A DNA stretch of 64,000 nucleotides, from positions 124,001-188,000 of the forward strand of contig WHUZ01000066.1 of assembly GCA_015179045.1 (NCBI GenBank). Reading direction: 5' to 3'. The notes under the pieces were generated by a model. That model saw only the letters and a list, made by a program, of their open reading frames with translations, did not search any database and had not been told where the DNA came from. Source of the stretch: Kalaharituber pfeilii. Taxonomy: Eukaryota > Ascomycota > Pezizomycetes > Pezizales > Pezizaceae. Made by a program: the position numbers and the translations under genes. Position 1 is the stretch's first letter; each line of letters starts with the position of its first letter. This document shows, piece after piece, positions 55,070 through 64,000 of this stretch.

Positions 55070-55990
55070 GAGTCCCACAGCCACTGGGGTTCAGCCCCAT
55101 CTCGCACATAGACACGAAACCGGAATCGCCCGCACCACCACCGCCGCCACAGCAATTGGGGTTCAGCCCCATCATGGACATAGACACGCCACCGGAACCC
55201 ACACCCACACCCACGGAGACGCCGGGTATAGCACCCAGGCCAACTAACAAAAAGCGCAAAGGGAAACAGCCGTCTCCACAGGCTCCCTACGCTTTGAAAA
55301 GACAACTGAACGACAAGGAGGCGGAAAAAATTGTTTCCGCATCCTCTGCCGACACTCCGGCGATACCACCCAAGAGGCTCGCCGCCAGCACCGAACCAGA
55401 CCCCCTCCGCCCCCGCCCCCGCCCCCAGACAGCTTCGAGCCCAGCGACCAACCCCGACAACTCTACCTCACAAAACGGCATTGCCATGCACGGCATTGCC
55501 TTGAGGAAAGACCTGGTGAGAGTCAGAAGGTGGTTGGAGGAGTCGAACCAAGGGCTAGGCAAGATCCGAGGCATCAGATGGTTACGCAAGGAGGCCATCT
55601 TGCTGGAGGAAGGTAAGAAGGCAGTCCTATACCTAGAGAACATGACAGACGTCGAGAAAGTTAGACTTGGGGGAAGATGGCTACGAACGGAGGTGTACGA
55701 GCCAAATCGGAGAAGGAAGTAGACAGGTTCGGCGCTTGGTTCATTTGGGTTTCCTTACTCCCCATCACGCAGGAAGTTCCGGGGAGCTTCACTTTTAATG
55801 TATGGATACTTCCCCTTCACACAAGAGGTTCCGGGGATTTCTACTTTTATTATTATTGTTTTTTCTCTTTTTTTTCCCTTTATTCTCACTTGTTCCCCAT
55901 CACGTATGGATTTCCGGGGATTTAACTTGCTTTCTATTTTGTATTTAACTAAACATCGCCATAGCCCTTAGGGCGGCAGAAAAATGATGT
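55070..55990 (+). mobile_element. ORF1-only retroposon, longest 5' end in the window
   Basis: An ORF1 frame (open from about 55074) is followed by a ~235-bp 3' UTR with repeated CATCACG.AGG/A.TTCCGGGGA segments and a tail-1 hairpin at about 55956-55978; the distal tail is mutated (GGCAGAAAAATGATG). It is an ORF1-3'UTR unit lacking ORF2, like the copies at 13, 20, 36 and 43 kb. Confidence 0.7.
55156..55722 (+). CDS. ORF1 (gag-like), nearly full length
   Basis: 188 residues from the ATG at 55156; the frame is open upstream and repeats a LGFSPI..ID motif (about 55095 and 55156). Order: acidic Pro-rich N-terminus; basic segment NKKRKGKQPSPQAPYALKRQ; Pro/Arg linker; then the conserved block GIAMHGIALRKDLVRVRRWL, IRGIRWLRKEAILLEEGKK, AVLYLENMTDVEKVRLGGRW and a basic end. 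KTSS, present in other copies, is missing before AVLYL. The conserved block and basic segment suggest an RNA-binding ORF1 protein. It is the least truncated copy here. Confidence 0.7.
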   Translation: MGFSPIMDIDTPPEPTPTPTETPGIAPRPTNKKRKGKQPSPQAPYALKRQLNDKEAEKIVSASSADTPAIPPKRLAASTEPDPLRPRPRPQTASSPATNPDNSTSQNGIAMHGIALRKDLVRVRRWLEESNQGLGKIRGIRWLRKEAILLEEGKKAVLYLENMTDVEKVRLGGRWLRTEVYEPNRRRK

Positions 55991-56039
55991 AGCTGTTTCC
56001 AATTGCCGCGTGGAGGTGCGGCGGGGAGGGGGCGTGAGT

Positions 56040-56182
56040 CTCGTATGTAGAGTAGGCGGTGGAGGAGTAGATAGATAGATATGCTTGCCTCCGAGCATCG
56101 AGGGTTTCAGACCCAGGGGCCCTTCCATGGCGAACGGCTGCAAGCGAGGTTACGTGAAATAAAAAAAAAAATAAAAAAGTCC
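56040..56182 (+). mobile_element. Tail-2 retroposon, longer copy
   Basis: 3' UTR resembling 56424-56500 (CTCCGAGCATCGAGGG versus CTCCGGGCTATGAGGG) precedes CCCTTCCATGGCGAACGG...GGTTACGTGA and an A-rich end. The 5' boundary and TSD are not clear. Confidence 0.6.
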
Positions 56183-56277
56183 TACAGTATGATTAGTGGC
56201 CTCTCACAATTCGATTATTGCGGAATAAACTGGTAAACAGCATTAACACTTTTATGCAGAGAGCAAAGTTCATGACT

Positions 56278-56524
56278 GACATGGGAAAGGATTGGAAAAG
56301 AAAGGCGGAGAATGGGGAGGAGTATGACGTTTTAGAGAATTTCTTCGCTGGGGTCAAGTTCTAGAAGGTAGGGGAGCGGGGGGTCAATTTCTAGAAGCTA
56401 GGAGAGCGGGGGCGACGGCGCGTGGGGGCCATGTACATAGAGAGTTAGTTTAGCCTGTCTCCGGGCTATGAGGGCTTGCCCAGAGACCCTGCCATGGCCA
56501 CGTGCTACAAGCGGGGTTATGTGA

Positions 56525-56557
<33 letters not shown>
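56278..56557 (+). mobile_element. 5'-truncated tail-2 LINE with ORF2 C-terminus, 11-bp TSD
   Basis: It starts inside ORF2; 28 codons (DMGKDWKRKAENGEEYDVLE...) run to a stop at 56362-56364. About 130 bp of 3' UTR, the tail-2 sequence and ~30 A follow. AGTTCATGACT flanks it (56267-56277 and 56558-56568). This links tail-2 to a LINE ORF2 directly. Confidence 0.88.
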
Positions 56558-56561
<4 letters not shown>

Positions 56562-56776
56562 CATGACTACTGTTCTCCACCAGAATAATGTGCAACGCTC
56601 GATAAAGGTGACAGGATAGCTCCTATAGTAGTTTATTCTACCGCAGGCCCCCATACACCTGGTATATCAACCTCTATCTACATTATATCTTACCTTGGAT
56701 AAATAGTAGTATGCTATTGCTCAGGCTCTCTTTCCCCTCCAGCATTACCTCACCTCTCACAGTGGTTGATTGAGCT

Positions 56777-58252
56777 TTATTCGTAATTTTCTCTTGAACT
56801 AGAAATCCCATAATGAAGTAACAGTTCCTTCAGGAAATATATACTCTTCTCATGGCGATTCCAAGGATTCTCTAGGTTGATATAGTATTGCTGGGGTAGC
56901 CCTTGCAAAGCCGTCAAAACGCTTCTAGATACCTTCATCTGGTAAACTTTCACCCGTTTGCCCTTCTGAGGGTGTACATATTCCACATATTCCGACCCCA
57001 TACTCTGTTCAACAATCGCTCTACCCAATGCTTGCCAAGTATATGCTGCATGTGGGGAGTGCGGGAACGCAGTATATCTTGCGCGCTTTAGCACTGAGGC
57101 CATATGTGTCGGCAATTTAGGGGACAGCATCAGGGGGCAGTTATGAAGGCGGAAAGGATGAGGTGAATTGTGGTAAGTCGGGTCCAGTTGTGCACGTAGG
57201 TTTCCCTCCACGCTCCTTGGACTTACCTCTTCATCCTCCGCCAGGGCAGCACATGAGCATTGAAAGGCAAAAATAAAGGTTTCACTAAGTATAGTTTCTG
57301 CTCGATTCCTTCTACGGTTGTATAGTGGCTGCGATGTGGATCCCATCACATTCCATTGGTGGATAGAAGAGTTCAAGAAAGATCATCATCGCTCGCATAT
57401 AACCCCCCATTCCCTCCGGCCTTTTTATCATTCAGTACTGAGGTGTGGTATGTATTCTCTACGTCTCCATCTTTGCAGTTACCCATTCCCGGAAAATACC
57501 TCAGGACTTCTCTTTCATCTTTTCCTTATTGTAGGTGATATTGGGCATCCTCAATTTGTAACCCGCAGAAATACGCCCCTAGTTCAAGCTTCCTTCAAGA
57601 TATATTTAGCCTAAGCTCCAACGATTTTTTTTTTTTTTTATATCATTAATCGCTTGCCGCCCTATGGGCTATGGCGATGAGCTCCAACGATGGAAAGTCC
57701 CTACCTACAAACCACCCTGGCATGTTGTCCTCCCGGTAAAACTGGAAGTACGCAGTCATTTCAGGGTAATGATTTATAGCCCGCGTAAGGGGTTTCCTTG
57801 CCCAATCAACAGCCCCAGGTGAGTTGTTATTGCATCCTTTTCCAATGCCAGAGGTTTGTTGAATTTCAGATTTTGATTCCACGCCAGGGTATTTGTCTCA
57901 GTGGTATGGACACGCATTACTCAGCATGTTCACGAGACCACCAGCATAGTGAGACTGAGCCATCATGATCAACAAGGTGCAGGCGTTTAACTCCAGAACA
58001 GCTCGGAAAGTAGGTCGAACAGTGTCGGAGGAGTGTTTCATTGCCTCTTTGATAGTTCCGGACGTAAAATATAGTAGTTGCAGCAGAGATAGAAATTATT
58101 TTAATATTAGGGCGCCATGGGTTGCTAGCAGGATCATCAATGTTATTGATCCTTAATGATACCGAGCTGCCCTTAACATTGGTTTGAGCACTGATGTATC
58201 TGACTTCCGCATTGGGTATCCCAAGATCGCCTAAGGTGAACTCGACAAGCAT
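56777..58252 (-). pseudogene. Hypothetical multi-exon gene, disrupted
   Basis: Several minus-strand coding-like segments lie in order: MLVEFTLGDLGIPNAEVRYI with SLRINNIDDPASNP (58252-58115); TSGTIKEAMKHSSDTVRPTF with LLIMMAQSHYAGGLVNML (about 58066-57905); AINHYPEMTAYFQFYREDNM to GRDFPSLEL (about 57882-57680). A tail-1 insertion follows, then a frame to 56777 with LPTHMASVLKRARYTAFPHS and KVYQMKVSRSVLTALQGLPQ. Splice sites are plausible between the first segments but not across the insertion. I do not recognise the family. The insertion and stops after it (about 57600) make an intact product unlikely, unless the last frame is a separate gene. Confidence 0.4.
57626..57679 (-). mobile_element. 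Tail-1 micro-retroposon, 12-bp TSD
   Basis: On the minus strand it starts CATCGCCATAGCCC and ends in A(n). AGCTCCAACGAT flanks it exactly (57614-57625 and 57680-57691). It falls within the coding-like segment ending FPSLEL. Confidence 0.92.
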
Positions 58253-58331
58253 ATATATAGCAAGAGTACGTGCAGTAATAAAGATTTATTGGCCCGTACC
58301 TCTGCTTGAAATTGTGTGCTCTTTTCTATGT

Positions 58332-58387
58332 CCTTGGCGAACAGCTGCATGCGGGGTCACGTGATAAAAAAAAAAAAAAAAAAAAAA
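58332..58387 (+). mobile_element. Tail-2 micro-retroposon, no clear TSD
   Basis: CCTTGGCGAACAGCTGCATG through GGTCACGTGAT plus ~24 A. The 5' end is two to four bases shorter than in the other copies. Confidence 0.75.
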
Positions 58388-58722
58388 GGTCTGACTGGAG
58401 TTCGGTTTGCTCGATAGCCCGTACTATTATATACCACAATTCGTAGATCGCTTAGTATTCATCTTGAATAGCAGATATTTGAAAGCTCGGATTATTCTAA
58501 TTCAGAGCCTGAGGTTGGTTAGTTAATCATTTTCTTCCCTAGCGTTGGTTTTCGGAACGTTTATTTTAATTTTATTCTGTAACCTTCTGTAAAATACTGT
58601 CCCGAATGTTTTGCTATTTTCTCCAACGTTGCAGTTGGCATGTATTGATGTAAATATGAGACCCTCCTGTAACGAGCTCGTTGAACAGAAAATTCACTAT
58701 CCACATTTCACTTACCTCGTAG

Positions 58723-59850
58723 CAGTGTTCCCAACCGGCCAGGCCGCCGACCAGGCCGCCCAGGCTGGTCCAGGCCGGTCCAGGCCATTCAGGCCGTTTA
58801 AGCAATTTCAGGGGCAGGAGGGCTGGTTATGAGGCTATTTCGGGGGCCACCTTCAGGTTACTTGGACACGGATTTAATATGAACCTTTCAATATTTTCGG
58901 ATAACTATCTAGACTTTTTTTTTTTATTGAGCAGCGCTTTTCGCAGGTATTCAGGTAAGTAATTTTTTTTTTGTATCGCTTGACTATATACTAATTTCTT
59001 ATTAGTACTGCAGGGAGACAGACATTCCAACCACCGGTTCTGGCGATGATGATTCCTTTAGTATTCTACTATTCTTCACTCTCCATAGTGCAGTTCAAGT
59101 TTTGATCTTGCATCGACGATTCCCTGCAGTCCCATCTGATGCCGATATCGAGTCTTCTGGAATTTGGGTTACAAAAATCTGGTACGACAAAGTTGGATTT
59201 GACAGTATAGTGAAGCTATACATAGCTAATAGAACACGATACTGGCGGTATAAAATCAGCAAGCAAAATCCTAAACATTAGAGTAGAATTTAGAGTACGT
59301 TCTGTATATAGCTACTGTATAACTTAACTCACACTGTAGCCTGAATGACCTCAATGGCCTGTGTGAAAAGGAGTACAGAGGAATAGGCTCAGAGATGTGT
59401 GTATTCAATTCTAATGATCAATCAAGAACGGGGCTTCCAGAGCCCATATATATACAAAAACTCTATAACACGAAGTTGCATACAAAACCAGTGAACAGAA
59501 CAGCTAAGTATTTGGACTGCCTAATATGGAATACTCAGTCCGGAGTGTTTGGGCCATCGCGGATGTTCGGAGTGCTTAGGCCATCGCGGATGTTTGGAGT
59601 GCTTAGGCCATCGCGGATGTTCGGATGTTTTACACACTCGGACTGTTTCGCTCGGACTGTTTCGCTCGGACTGTTTCGCGTGTGTTCGGCTCATGGTTTC
59701 TAACAGCCTGGACCGGCCTGAATGGCCTGAATGGCCTGAATGGCCTGGACCGGCCTGAATGTTTCAGGCCGGCCCAGGCCTAGATTTCTATGGCCCAGGC
59801 CGGCCAGGCCATACCCTTGGCCTGGCCTGGCCGGCCCGTTGGGAACACTG
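58723..59850. mobile_element. hAT-type element with 8-bp TSD and exon-like content
   Basis: The ends read CAGTGTTCCCAAC inward and are flanked by exact CCTCGTAG duplications (58715-58722 and 59851-59858), diagnostic of hAT. Subterminal regions are packed with CAGGCCGG/GGCCTGAA repeats. No transposase is seen. The interior has a spliced-looking segment: GTAAGT at about 58953, an acceptor TTAG before 59007, then IWVTKIWYDKVGFDSIVKLY to a stop near 59281, possibly captured host sequence. Three ~27-30-bp GGCCATCGCGGATGTT units lie at about 59551-59630 and three GGACTGTTTCGCTC units at 59640-59682. Confidence 0.85.
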
Positions 59851-60102
59851 CCTCGTAGACTCGTACTCTTTCAACGCAGAAGCAGGTTGCCGTCGTGTCA
59901 GCACGGGTCAGAGGCACCGTAAGCGTCCTTCGATTACATTACACAGCGACCTAGGTTTGGAGCACCTAGCGAATGTATTGCGATAGATTGTATTTGCATG
60001 AGAGCAAGGTTCTGCAATTGGCCTCTTAATTTGCTTGGGAGCTCGGCCGTGGAGTTCAAGGTGGGTTAATGAACATTAATGAATGTGGCTTCCAGGATAG
60101 TA

Positions 60103-60150
60103 GCCCATAGGGCGACAAGCGATCAATGATATATATAAAATAAAATAGAA
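60103..60150 (+). mobile_element. Tail-1 micro-retroposon, 13-bp imperfect TSD
   Basis: GCCCATAGGGCGACAAGCGA...ATGATATATATAAAATAAAA lies between TTCCAGGATAGTA (60090-60102) and TTCCATGGTAGTA (60151-60163), which agree at 11 of 13 positions. Confidence 0.78.
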
Positions 60151-60163
60151 TTCCATGGTAGTA

Positions 60164-61460
60164 CCGGAAATATTTGGGGACTTTCCGAGTTCGGAGATAG
60201 CTGTTTGTAATTTACATTTGTAAGTACTAATATTGTGCTTGGTTTGGAGATGCTGATAGTCCCTCTCAGTGTTCCAACTCTGAACATCCCATAACCCAGG
60301 ATACCGGATTGGAAGCTTTCTATGAGCACGCCGTGAAGGCCAATCCCTGAATGGTTATATTGCATGTTTTACTGGACTCGTGCTGAATATTGCTGAAGTT
60401 AGCACCTGGGATGTCAATTGAAGAACTAGGGGGTCATTTGGGGAATAACCTAGCAACAAGCAAAAGTGGGAACTGTCTTGGAGAGCGTAAACAATACAGG
60501 AAGTACCAAAACTGGCATCCATTAACGCAGATGAAAGCGAATCTGTGCAGAAGAGACTAATGAGTGCTGACCTCCGAAAGCACATTACGCTGCACACGAG
60601 GAATTTATACTCATAGATACTCTCCGCAAAGAACTGAACCATGATTCCCCACAAATCATGAGCTCATCTCAAATGATATCAAATATCTCTCAGGTGCATG
60701 ACCTCATCCAGTCTCTTTGCAACTCCACAGCACTCACATCCCCTCACCTCTGGGGCTGTCAGAGCTCTTCTTGGTTTTGGTCTTTTGTTACTTTATAGTC
60801 AATTTCGCCTTTGGGAGAATCTGTTTGCTATTAACCGATGCCTCATTGACCAGAGATCCTGCGCTGTAGTGGGAACATTTTGAAGGCTATTGGGAGGCAA
60901 ATAGTTCAAGGCATCGAAGCTCAGAATCAATCGGTAGGCGGACAGCCTAGAAGGCCGATGGTGCGGAACATAAGATAGAAGACGGAGCACATATGACCCA
61001 GATGTGTGGTGTGGAATAGGAGGGGCGGGATCCATTGGTGCAATTGATGAGATGGGTAGAGAGATGAGACCTTGTCCTGGGAAATCCTTCCATTATCTGT
61101 TATCATCAGTTTTTTCGTTATCTTCTATGTGGCGATCTCGCCGTAGCCCCCAGGGCGCATACGAGTAACGATATTTTTTTTTAAAAAAAAAAAAAAAAAA
61201 ATTAATCTGGCTTCCAATTGCTTGGAAACAGGAGCCTATTGCAGAGAGGCACCCTCTGTGTAGCTGAAAGGGCATGCACGACTTTCGATACAGTCACAGT
61301 GAATCAATTTGTATGCCAGTGAGAGATGGTTCTTGAGGCAAGTGCTACCAGGAGAGGCGGAAGCGAGACGCTGGGTTTCGGACAACAGGCTGCAGCGTCA
61401 AGGGAACGCCTAAGGCCCATCTGCAGTTGAGCATTCTACACTCATGTGTGTCAACAATCC
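60164..61460. other. No gene; tail-1 copy at 61139-61200
   Basis: TCGCCGTAGCCCCCAGGGCG...GAGTAACGATAT followed by a T/A tract is a tail-1 copy. Otherwise only short frames are open. Confidence 0.45.
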
Positions 61461-61571
61461 AGTTCGGTGGTCTAATGGTATGACACCTACAAGATAAGGC
61501 TACATCCTGTGAAGTGAAAGCAGGACTGAGGCATGAGGTGGGGGATCTGGGTTCAAGTCCCAGTTGAACCA
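61461..61571 (+). tRNA. tRNA-like sequence with long anticodon-loop insert
   Basis: AGTTCGG...TTGAACC can form a seven-base acceptor stem with one mismatch and two G-U pairs. TGGTCTAATGG fits an A box/D arm, and CTGGGTTCAAGTCCCAG is a perfect T arm with B box. CACCT (61484-61488) and AGGTG (61536-61540) form the anticodon stem. The loop is 47 nt, as if an intron were present, and position 33 is not U under this pairing, so the anticodon is unclear. TTTTT at about 61575 would terminate pol III. It could be an intron-containing tRNA or a tRNA pseudogene. Confidence 0.45.
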
Positions 61572-61599
61572 ATATTTTTGTTTTTTTGTTAATGCCCCT

Positions 61600-62815
61600 T
61601 CCCCACTTACCACAGACCTTTATTCGTCCACTTGGGTGTTTGCAATCCAGAAAAAGGAACCTTACCTGAACGCAGGTCGTAAATTAATTGACTATATTGA
61701 CGCTCTCACCTGGAGCTCGAGTACAGCTTATTTTGGATATTTTAAAAATGGTGTGCCCCCTATATGAACGACATCTGTAGATATCGGAGAGGTTCCTGGG
61801 GATGGATATTTAATGCTGTTCATGACTATTTATAATGGAATATCAGGACATCTTGCTGTGTTCATGGGTAACACGAGCATCTGAACGAGAAAGGGTCTGA
61901 TATATACTATGTTCCTATATCTAGACCTAGGATCGATGAATCACAATTTTAATGCAGAGGTACCTTCGGTGCTGCTTTGATGCCTATACCCTTTCGAAAC
62001 CCTTTCTCGTCAATATCGACGTCTTATTGTTGCTGGTTATAACTCTCGCTTCGTTTACATTGTCTGTATTACTGCATTGTTCTATTTATTTATTTATTTA
62101 TTTTTTTTTTTGTGTGTGTGTTGTCGCTCCTTACTCATGTAGTCTCAAACTGCCCAGACATTTGCAAAACAATATTTCTGACTACCAATTATTCCAGTCC
62201 CCGTCTCCGCCCTCCCTGGCCGAAGAGGCAGGTAAAGTTAACAATAATCTCTCAAACAAGGGTCTTGAAGAGTAAGATTTAGCAGGTCACTCCTGCTCCC
62301 TACAGCGACCGCATATGCTTACTAGAGATAACTATAAAAGCCTCGGTTCTAGTTGACAATTGATGGTAGTTTAATTACGCATTGGGCAAACGGCGTATAT
62401 TAGTTCTCACAAAAGTACTTGTCAGGATTCTAGAATCCTTTTTGAATTAGACGTGAGTAAAAGTGGGTATAGATAGACATGCATTCCTCCTTAGCCACCA
62501 CAAATGCGACATAAGACACGGAACACGGACATTTGAAGGGCCAGAAAATTTCCCGACGTTTGAGTGCCAGATTTCCAAAATGGTCTTGTGTAGCGCAATC
62601 TTCTAGTCAACAATGCTGTAAACAAGTTAGCGTTGAATGTTAAATAGAATACTTTTACCTCATCATTATTTCTTCCAACGCTCCCTAGGCCGTGGATTAT
62701 GTTGCAGATACGAGCTGAAGCGCGCATGCGATGCAAGAGCCAAGCTGACACAAGACACAAGGTGATGCTGTCGTCATGTTTAGCTGTTGCAAACTCATGC
62801 TCGTGACGACGTCAT
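61600..62815. other. No confident gene
   Basis: A 107-codon plus frame (61952-62275) contains a hydrophobic run, VLLLLVITLASFTLSVLLHC, and a (TATT)n-derived stretch. There is no recognised homology, and I regard it as doubtful. Confidence 0.3.
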
Positions 62816-62816
62816 A

Positions 62817-64000
62817 TTTTTTTTTTATATCATTACTCGTATGCCGCCCGGCGGGGGTATGGCGAGGTTAGGTACATAGGGAATAAACTATATGAAATAA
62901 GCTAGACAAACAAAGTAACTAACAGAACGTATGAGTCGACGCCCCCGCTTGTTCCTACTCCCTGCCTGCCGATTCTAACATGGTCGCCAGTGTGTCTGCC
63001 CCGCCTCCTCCGCTTCCGGGGGTGCTTTCACCGACGGCCTCGCCTCCTGCCCCATACTCGGCACTCTCCCCAAACGTGTTTCGTCGTTTCTGCCCCTTCC
63101 CCGCACCATCGGCACTCCAGGCTCTCCGCCTTGTTGATTCTGTGCTTCCATGCTCGGAGGCCCTTGTCTCCTAGTAGTCCCGCTCGGGTGGCTGTCAGTC
63201 CGCCTAGACGATCCAGTGGTCGATAGCTCAGGCCCAGTCAGTTCCTTTCTTCGGCTCTTCGGGCTCTCGTTTCTGCATGTATCCCGGCTTCGGTGACCAC
63301 CTCGGTCTGGTATGGTAGAAAGGCGCCGATTTTGGCGGCTCTGTCTGCTCTCTCGTTGCCTTCCATGCCATTGTGGGCTTTGATGCACATCACGGCCACG
63401 CGTAGCCCTCCCATATTGACTCTCTTCTCCCAGGCCGTACTGACCATGTGTGCTGCCCCCCCCCCCCCCCCCCGGTTGCTGGGAGTCCTTGAGATATCAT
63501 TTTTAGTCTCTGTATAGCCACTCTCGAGTCGGACAGCAGCAGGATCTCCTTTTCCCCTTCATCCATAGCTCTTGCCATGGCGATGAGTTCGGCGTCGTTC
63601 ACTGTGGCCCTAGAGCCTAGGTAATGTGAAGCCGGTTTGTTATTCAATAGTCCCACCCCTATCCTCCCTTCGATTCTGCTGCCGTCCGTGTACACCGCTT
63701 TCCAGCCTTGTTCTTCCTCCTCGATCCTTCTTTCCCACTCCTGCTTCGCTGCCTAGGCGTCCAGGGTGTTGAGCACTGCCAGCGTGAGTGGTTCCTTCCA
63801 TTCTAGCGAACCCGTCAGGTACTGGGTCTCCTCCTCGGCCTTTAGTGGTCCTTCTTTGTCGAATCTCAGCCTCCTGGCTTCAATTCGAGTCGATTTGCTC
63901 TCCATAAAGGCATGTACCATATCTATATTGGCTAGGCCTTCTACCACATCTGTCCCAGCCCCCCCTTGCCTTAGCTATGCCTCTAAGAATAAAAGGAGAG
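62817..64000 (-). mobile_element. Non-LTR retrotransposon (RNase H type), 3' part, tail-1
   Basis: On the minus strand ORF2 reads through an RNase H domain with its acidic residues: KAVYTDGSRIEGRIGVGLLN, NDAELIAMARAMDEG, ILLLSDSRVAIQRL and HNGMEGNERADRAAK. It ends in a zinc knuckle, ECRWCGEGAETTKHVWGEC. A 3' UTR, TATGTACCTAACCTCGCCAT, the tail-1 hairpin and a short A tail follow at 62817-62866. An in-frame TAG near 63754 and an 18-G run (plus-strand C run 63453-63471) that shifts the frame inside RNase H show this copy is inactive. Endonuclease and RT would lie beyond the window. RNase H plus knuckle fits the Tad1/I-like fungal clades. Confidence 0.85.

Noticed and set aside
59551..59682. Tandem repeats considered as a CRISPR array or repeat protein
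   Set aside because: Units are adjacent without spacers, imperfect, and inside a hAT element.
61952..62275. Small membrane protein frame
   Set aside because: The hydrophobic run partly comes from a TATT/T-rich microsatellite; no independent support.

Overview
The window looks like transposon-rich chromosomal DNA of a filamentous ascomycete, possibly a Pezizomycete. The evidence is short GT..AG introns, a ten-exon CorA-like transporter gene in two copies, a fungal STAND-type N-terminal domain, Ty3 and non-LTR retrotransposon relics and many small repeats. The species cannot be named from sequence alone. No CRISPR, rRNA, operon or bacterial signal is visible.

Layout. 0-8.4 kb: no convincing gene; short A-tailed retroposon insertions, a small TA-flanked MITE, a LINE relic and an AT-rich inverted-repeat element. 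8.7-10.6 kb: an element made of two ~746-bp inverted arms. 11.3-13.6 kb: three more mobile insertions. 13.9-19.1 kb: CorA-like gene 1. 19-30 kb: a mosaic of duplicated segments carrying hAT-like, pogo-like and long-TIR elements and a broken STAND N-terminal gene. 30.3-35.4 kb: CorA-like gene 2, with the same exon plan as gene 1. 36-44 kb: ORF1-only LINE derivatives, twice nested inside one another. 38-51.5 kb: four divergent members of an unrecognised small protein family, all on the minus strand. 54-56.6 kb: a Ty3/gypsy relic followed by LINE pieces. 56.8-58.3 kb: a disrupted hypothetical gene. 58.7-59.9 kb: a hAT-type element with an exact 8-bp target duplication. 62.8-64 kb: the RNase H end of a LINE that runs off the window.

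Two short 3' tails recur throughout. Tail-1 has a hairpin around AGCCCNTAGGGC, then GCGAGTAATGATAT and A(n). Tail-2 runs from CCCTGCCATGGCGAAC to GGTCACGTGA and A(n). Both occur at the ends of LINE coding fragments. Both also occur alone, as insertions of only about 40-65 bp with 11-15 bp target-site duplications. Tail-1 also ends the ORF1-only elements. This suggests that LINE machinery mobilises almost nothing but its own 3' recognition hairpin.

A separate and stranger signal is a 14-bp sequence, TAGTCTCGTAACCA, with related 11- and 24-bp forms. It sits between 8-10 bp direct repeats at several loci, and two of these loci have an empty paralogous site in the same window. I consider the ultra-short tail insertions and the 14-bp insertions the most unusual content here.

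The 28.0-29.9 kb segment is an unoccupied or differently occupied paralogue of the 12.4-13.8, 20.1-21.2 and 25.5-26.0 kb segments, so several insertions can be checked directly against their empty sites.
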